A DNA stretch of 64,000 nucleotides from Verrucomicrobiota bacterium (GTDB lineage: Bacteria > Verrucomicrobiota > Verrucomicrobiia > Limisphaerales > J093), in contig JAOSKK010000023.1 of assembly GCA_027493615.1 (NCBI GenBank), positions 1 through 64,000 on the forward strand, given 5' to 3'. The notes below the pieces were generated by a model. It made no database searches. It was not told the DNA's origin and worked only from the letters and a program-made list of their open reading frames with translations. Of this stretch, positions 61,167 to 64,000 are shown one piece after another. Every line of letters begins with the position of its first letter. The stretch's first letter is position 1. Made by a program: the position numbers and the translations under genes.

Positions 61167-62356
61167 TTAGAGCCCAATCCTCACGGCCACCACCCGGTAG
61201 AACGCCTCCCCCTCCTGCATCGGGCGAAACACGTAGCGCAGCACCCCGCCTGTGCCAGACAACGTATCAAACGTGATGAAACCACCCGCCGGAGAAGCCG
61301 ACCGTTCAAGGTCATACTCAACGCCCGTCTGAGACACCCAAGAGAGTTCGAGTCCCCTCCCATCCGGGTCTGGCCGCAAAGTCAATTCCGGTGCCATGGG
61401 CGTCCCACCTGACAGCCTTGCGGCCACCCGGAAGCCCGTGGTAGCGGTTACGCCACTCCACGGACGGCCTGCATTGCAGCTGGCAGCTCGGATCGAGGAG
61501 AGTCCTGCCGCCCAACGTCCCCCACGGATCTGCAACAACTCGTCGGTAGCATCGTTGACACCATCGTACGCGGTCTCGATCCACTCCCAGACATTACCTC
61601 CCTGAGCCATGGTCCCTGAGGGACTAAGGCCTCCGGCCTCGTCGACTGGCGCCGGGCCAGCATCCTCGGGTTGGTTGTACACTGTGGTCCCTGGCTCGGT
61701 TCCACTTGGCACCGGTACCGGTGTTCGGTTGCTGCCGGTTGCATATCGGTAGTAGTTTGTGCCGTTGAAGTATGCCGCCTTATACCATTCATCTGCACTC
61801 GGTAAGAAAAAGAACGCGTCCTTGTGTCGGTAGAGGTTGAACCCGTCCAGCCTCCACGCCTCGTCCGGCGACCAAAGCAGCCACTCACCTTTGTCATTGA
61901 ACCTATATGCAGGTGGATACCCCTGCTTGTGTTCAGCCAGTTCACAAAACGCGCTACCTCGTAAAAAGTTACCATGGTCGCCGGCTGCTTACCTCCGGCG
62001 CTTGAGAACGTGATGCCCAGGTCCCCCAATGTGTTAGCAAGAGCCATCATAGCCTCCGACACCTCATACGTCCCAATACGGTAGCCATAGCTCACGCCTC
62101 CCATCGGGTACGGAACACCAGCGGGATCGTCACTATTCCCGGGCGCTCCAACCGTAACGAACTGGATTGTAAACTTGTTTGTACCCTCTCCGAAGCTCTC
62201 CCAGCTCACCTCTCCCCTTGCCACAGTCGTAGCCAAACCGAGGCCAAGGAGCGCGCGCAGCGTCCTTGGAATCGGGGACAGGGCTTTGAGTAGAGCAAGC
62301 CAACTATTTGTGTACGCGAACAGTGCTGCCGGGAGCAACTTGGAGTAATCAGTCAT
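61167..62356 (-). CDS. Secreted SUMF1/formylglycine-generating-enzyme-type protein, frameshifted
   Basis: A signal-like helix (LRALLGLGLATTVARGEVSW) precedes FVTVGAPGNSDDPAGVPYPM, GGVSYGYRIGTYEVSEAMM, ATMVTFYEVARFVNWLNTS, FLPSADEWYKAAYFNGTNYY, GGNVWEWIETAYD and GGRWAAG, the standard FGE-sulfatase fold motifs. The closing region is a fibronectin-like or carbohydrate-binding-like end with SWVSQTGVEYDLERSASPAG. At least one break lies near 61900. Many such proteins lack catalytic Cys residues and are not true formylglycine generators. Confidence 0.75.
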
Positions 62357-62550
62357 AGCAAATATGGGTCTCATGCGATGACTCAAGGAGTCATTCGTGG
62401 TTCTTGGAGCGTGAGGTTAGTTATGAGTTAGAACGAGTGCGAGTGAAGAATGCGCTGGATATGGCGTCCTATCTGATTATTGAGTCGGCACGATTCGGGG
62501 TCACACACGGGGAATTGCAGCCCGTCTCCTGCAGCCAAAGCGCGACACAC

Positions 62551-63888
62551 TCAACAGGCTGGCACACGCCGCCGTCCTGTGTATGCGAGAGGGCGGGGAT
62601 ATGGCATTCCCCCCGTCAACGGCGGAGCCTGGGTACGAATCCGGCGCGCAGCTCCATAGCTAAAGCCTACGAGGCTCCCAAATAATGCGATGCTCCCAAA
62701 ACTCGTATACTGAACAAGGACGAAACCTACAATGACGTAGCTGAACAAGACCGCCAGACAAAGGCCCGCGAGGTACCGCATTTGGGGATCAGGGGCGCGC
62801 GCGTAAACATACGCCAGTCTTCGCCACGCCAGGACGTAGGTTGTGAAGTACAGCAACGCTCCCACTGGCCCGGTGTTTGCGAGAATCTCCATGTACTGGC
62901 TGTGGGCGTAGAGTCCGAACTCCGAGTGTGCCTGGAACTGCGACAACCCGACTCCCGTAAGGGGGCGACTCGCGAGGATTTGCAGCCCGTCCACGTAGAA
63001 GAATAGCCGGCTTGCGGTACTGGCATCTCGCTCTCCCGTCGCCGCGGCAGCCGTGCTCAAGCGGTGTCCCAGCATCGTTCCTTCCAGAGCGAATCTTGCG
63101 AAAAGGTAACCGACCACCATCAGAATGGCCACCCCGATGAACACCCGCACGTTCCGCAAAAGGAAACGTCGATAGCAGAACCACAGCCACGCAACCGCGA
63201 AGACGAAGACGATCAAGAAGGCCTTCCGAGAAGCCGAGAGCGTCAAGCCCGCCAACAGAGGCACCACCAGGATCATCGCCGCAATTCGTAGGGGCCGCCG
63301 CCGTGCAGGTGCGCCCGCCAAAGCAAGGCTTGTAATCGCCCAGAAGCAAATCATTCCCAAGGAGTTCGCATTGCTGGTGAGTGATGCCGCCCGCGTTCCC
63401 ACCACGCGGTTTCCGCGCTCGGTCATTTCGGTCGCCATGCTAAAGTCCCCGCTGACGAAGCCGTATCCCACGAGCACGAGCGCCAATACAAGTTGGGCGA
63501 GAAAGGCAGCCTCCGGACTGCGCGCCGATGCGGTGTAGGCGGCCACCACCGACATGAGAATCCCAACTTGGACGACACGTTCCACGCCGTTAAAGAACAA
63601 TGTCGAGTCGATATGAACCACCAATCCCGTGGCAACTGACCAAGCTACAAAGACCCAATAGAGCGCAACTTCAGGCGCGAACACGACGCCACCGCGAATC
63701 AGTTTAGCCACCACGATTGCTGCCATCAGGCCAAAGCATGCATACCCCGCCCAAAGCACACGCTGGTTTTCCAACGCTTGCGCAATGCTCGTGCTGAGCA
63801 GGAAGCCGCTTAGCAGGAGCGTAACAACCCAGTGAAGGGGTGATGCGAGTCGTGCGGCCACAGGAGGTAGGGAGGGCTTTACGGGCAT
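62551..63888 (-). CDS. O-antigen ligase/Wzy-type membrane protein
   Basis: 445 residues, intact, with about eleven to twelve membrane helices. The large periplasmic loop has GERDASTASRLFFYVDGLQI and RPLTGVGLSQFQAHSEFGLY followed by AHSQYMEILANTG, the Wzy_C/ligase signature. Such proteins polymerise or ligate glycan repeats at the periplasmic side of the inner membrane. Base composition looks less GC-rich than the rest of the locus. It would be the first gene in the transcribed direction within this window. Confidence 0.9.
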   Translation of the reverse strand: MPVKPSLPPVAARLASPLHWVVTLLLSGFLLSTSIAQALENQRVLWAGYACFGLMAAIVVAKLIRGGVVFAPEVALYWVFVAWSVATGLVVHIDSTLFFNGVERVVQVGILMSVVAAYTASARSPEAAFLAQLVLALVLVGYGFVSGDFSMATEMTERGNRVVGTRAASLTSNANSLGMICFWAITSLALAGAPARRRPLRIAAMILVVPLLAGLTLSASRKAFLIVFVFAVAWLWFCYRRFLLRNVRVFIGVAILMVVGYLFARFALEGTMLGHRLSTAAAATGERDASTASRLFFYVDGLQILASRPLTGVGLSQFQAHSEFGLYAHSQYMEILANTGPVGALLYFTTYVLAWRRLAYVYARAPDPQMRYLAGLCLAVLFSYVIVGFVLVQYTSFGSIALFGSLVGFSYGAARRIRTQAPPLTGGMPYPRPLAYTGRRRVPAC

Positions 63889-64000
63889 GGTAGATCAGTG
63901 AAGAACAGGACGGACCAACGCGGGCAAACAACCTGCCGGGCTACGCCTCGCCACCCGCGGCCGGGCAATAGTGCGCTCGTGTCCTCGAAGTGGTTGCGCC
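63889..64000. other. Window edge, nothing recognised
   Basis: Upstream region of the Wzy-type gene. No gene or clear promoter is visible. Confidence 0.4.

Overview
The window is about 64 kb of GC-rich bacterial DNA. Several gene types together suggest a Verrucomicrobiota-like organism, possibly a heterotroph that degrades polysaccharides: an exosortase with an EpsI-type partner, DUF1080 and sialidase-type glycan enzymes, a PstS/porin pair, a RAYT transposase with its own palindromic repeats, and a tiny COX24-type basic protein. This is an inference from gene content; no rRNA is present to confirm it.

Layout. 1-5 kb: a broken DUF3991/Toprim gene at the edge, a sialidase-like gene and a gene of unknown function, tRNA-Ser(CGA), and a Tat-exported sugar-isomerase-like protein. 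5-14 kb: a PurF variant, a large secreted Calx-beta/PKD protein, a striking 120-bp tandem array (9405-10650), then rpe and ppk. 14-29.6 kb: a ParE-type toxin-antitoxin pair, a DUF1080 protein, an enolase-like gene with an APH-type kinase, a pstS/porin pair, clpB, a thioredoxin-like protein, pyrC, hisG, a COX24-type small protein, a TPR lipoprotein and DUF2203.

29.6-64 kb: every supported gene is on the minus strand and most belong to one exopolysaccharide/exosortase locus. It holds a WbaP-type and a WecA/MraY-type initiating transferase, an exosortase and EpsI partner, a CapD/WbpM-type dehydratase, two PLP aminotransferases, two NeuD-type acetyltransferases, three glycosyltransferases, three polysaccharide deacetylases, two membrane-anchored deacetylase-like paralogues, two ATP-grasp ligases, a SUMF1-type protein and a Wzy/ligase-type membrane protein. 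A small acyl-chain set (two carrier proteins, KAS III, SDR reductase, AMP-ligase) lies inside it. Many genes overlap by ATGA, GTGA or TGATG junctions, which implies long translationally coupled operons. The likely product is an amino-sugar-containing, acylated and partly deacetylated cell-surface polysaccharide tied to exosortase sorting.

Three repeat families decorate the locus. REP-A sits at gene 3' ends from 30 to 39 kb and sometimes supplies the stop codon. REP-B is clustered at 51-61 kb around a RAYT gene and extends some protein C-termini. An 8-bp minisatellite flanks a four-helix-bundle gene. About two dozen genes need one-base corrections to read through. Those I could place exactly are at homopolymer runs, so many frameshifts are probably sequencing errors. 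Gene spans below are given as the corrected whole genes.
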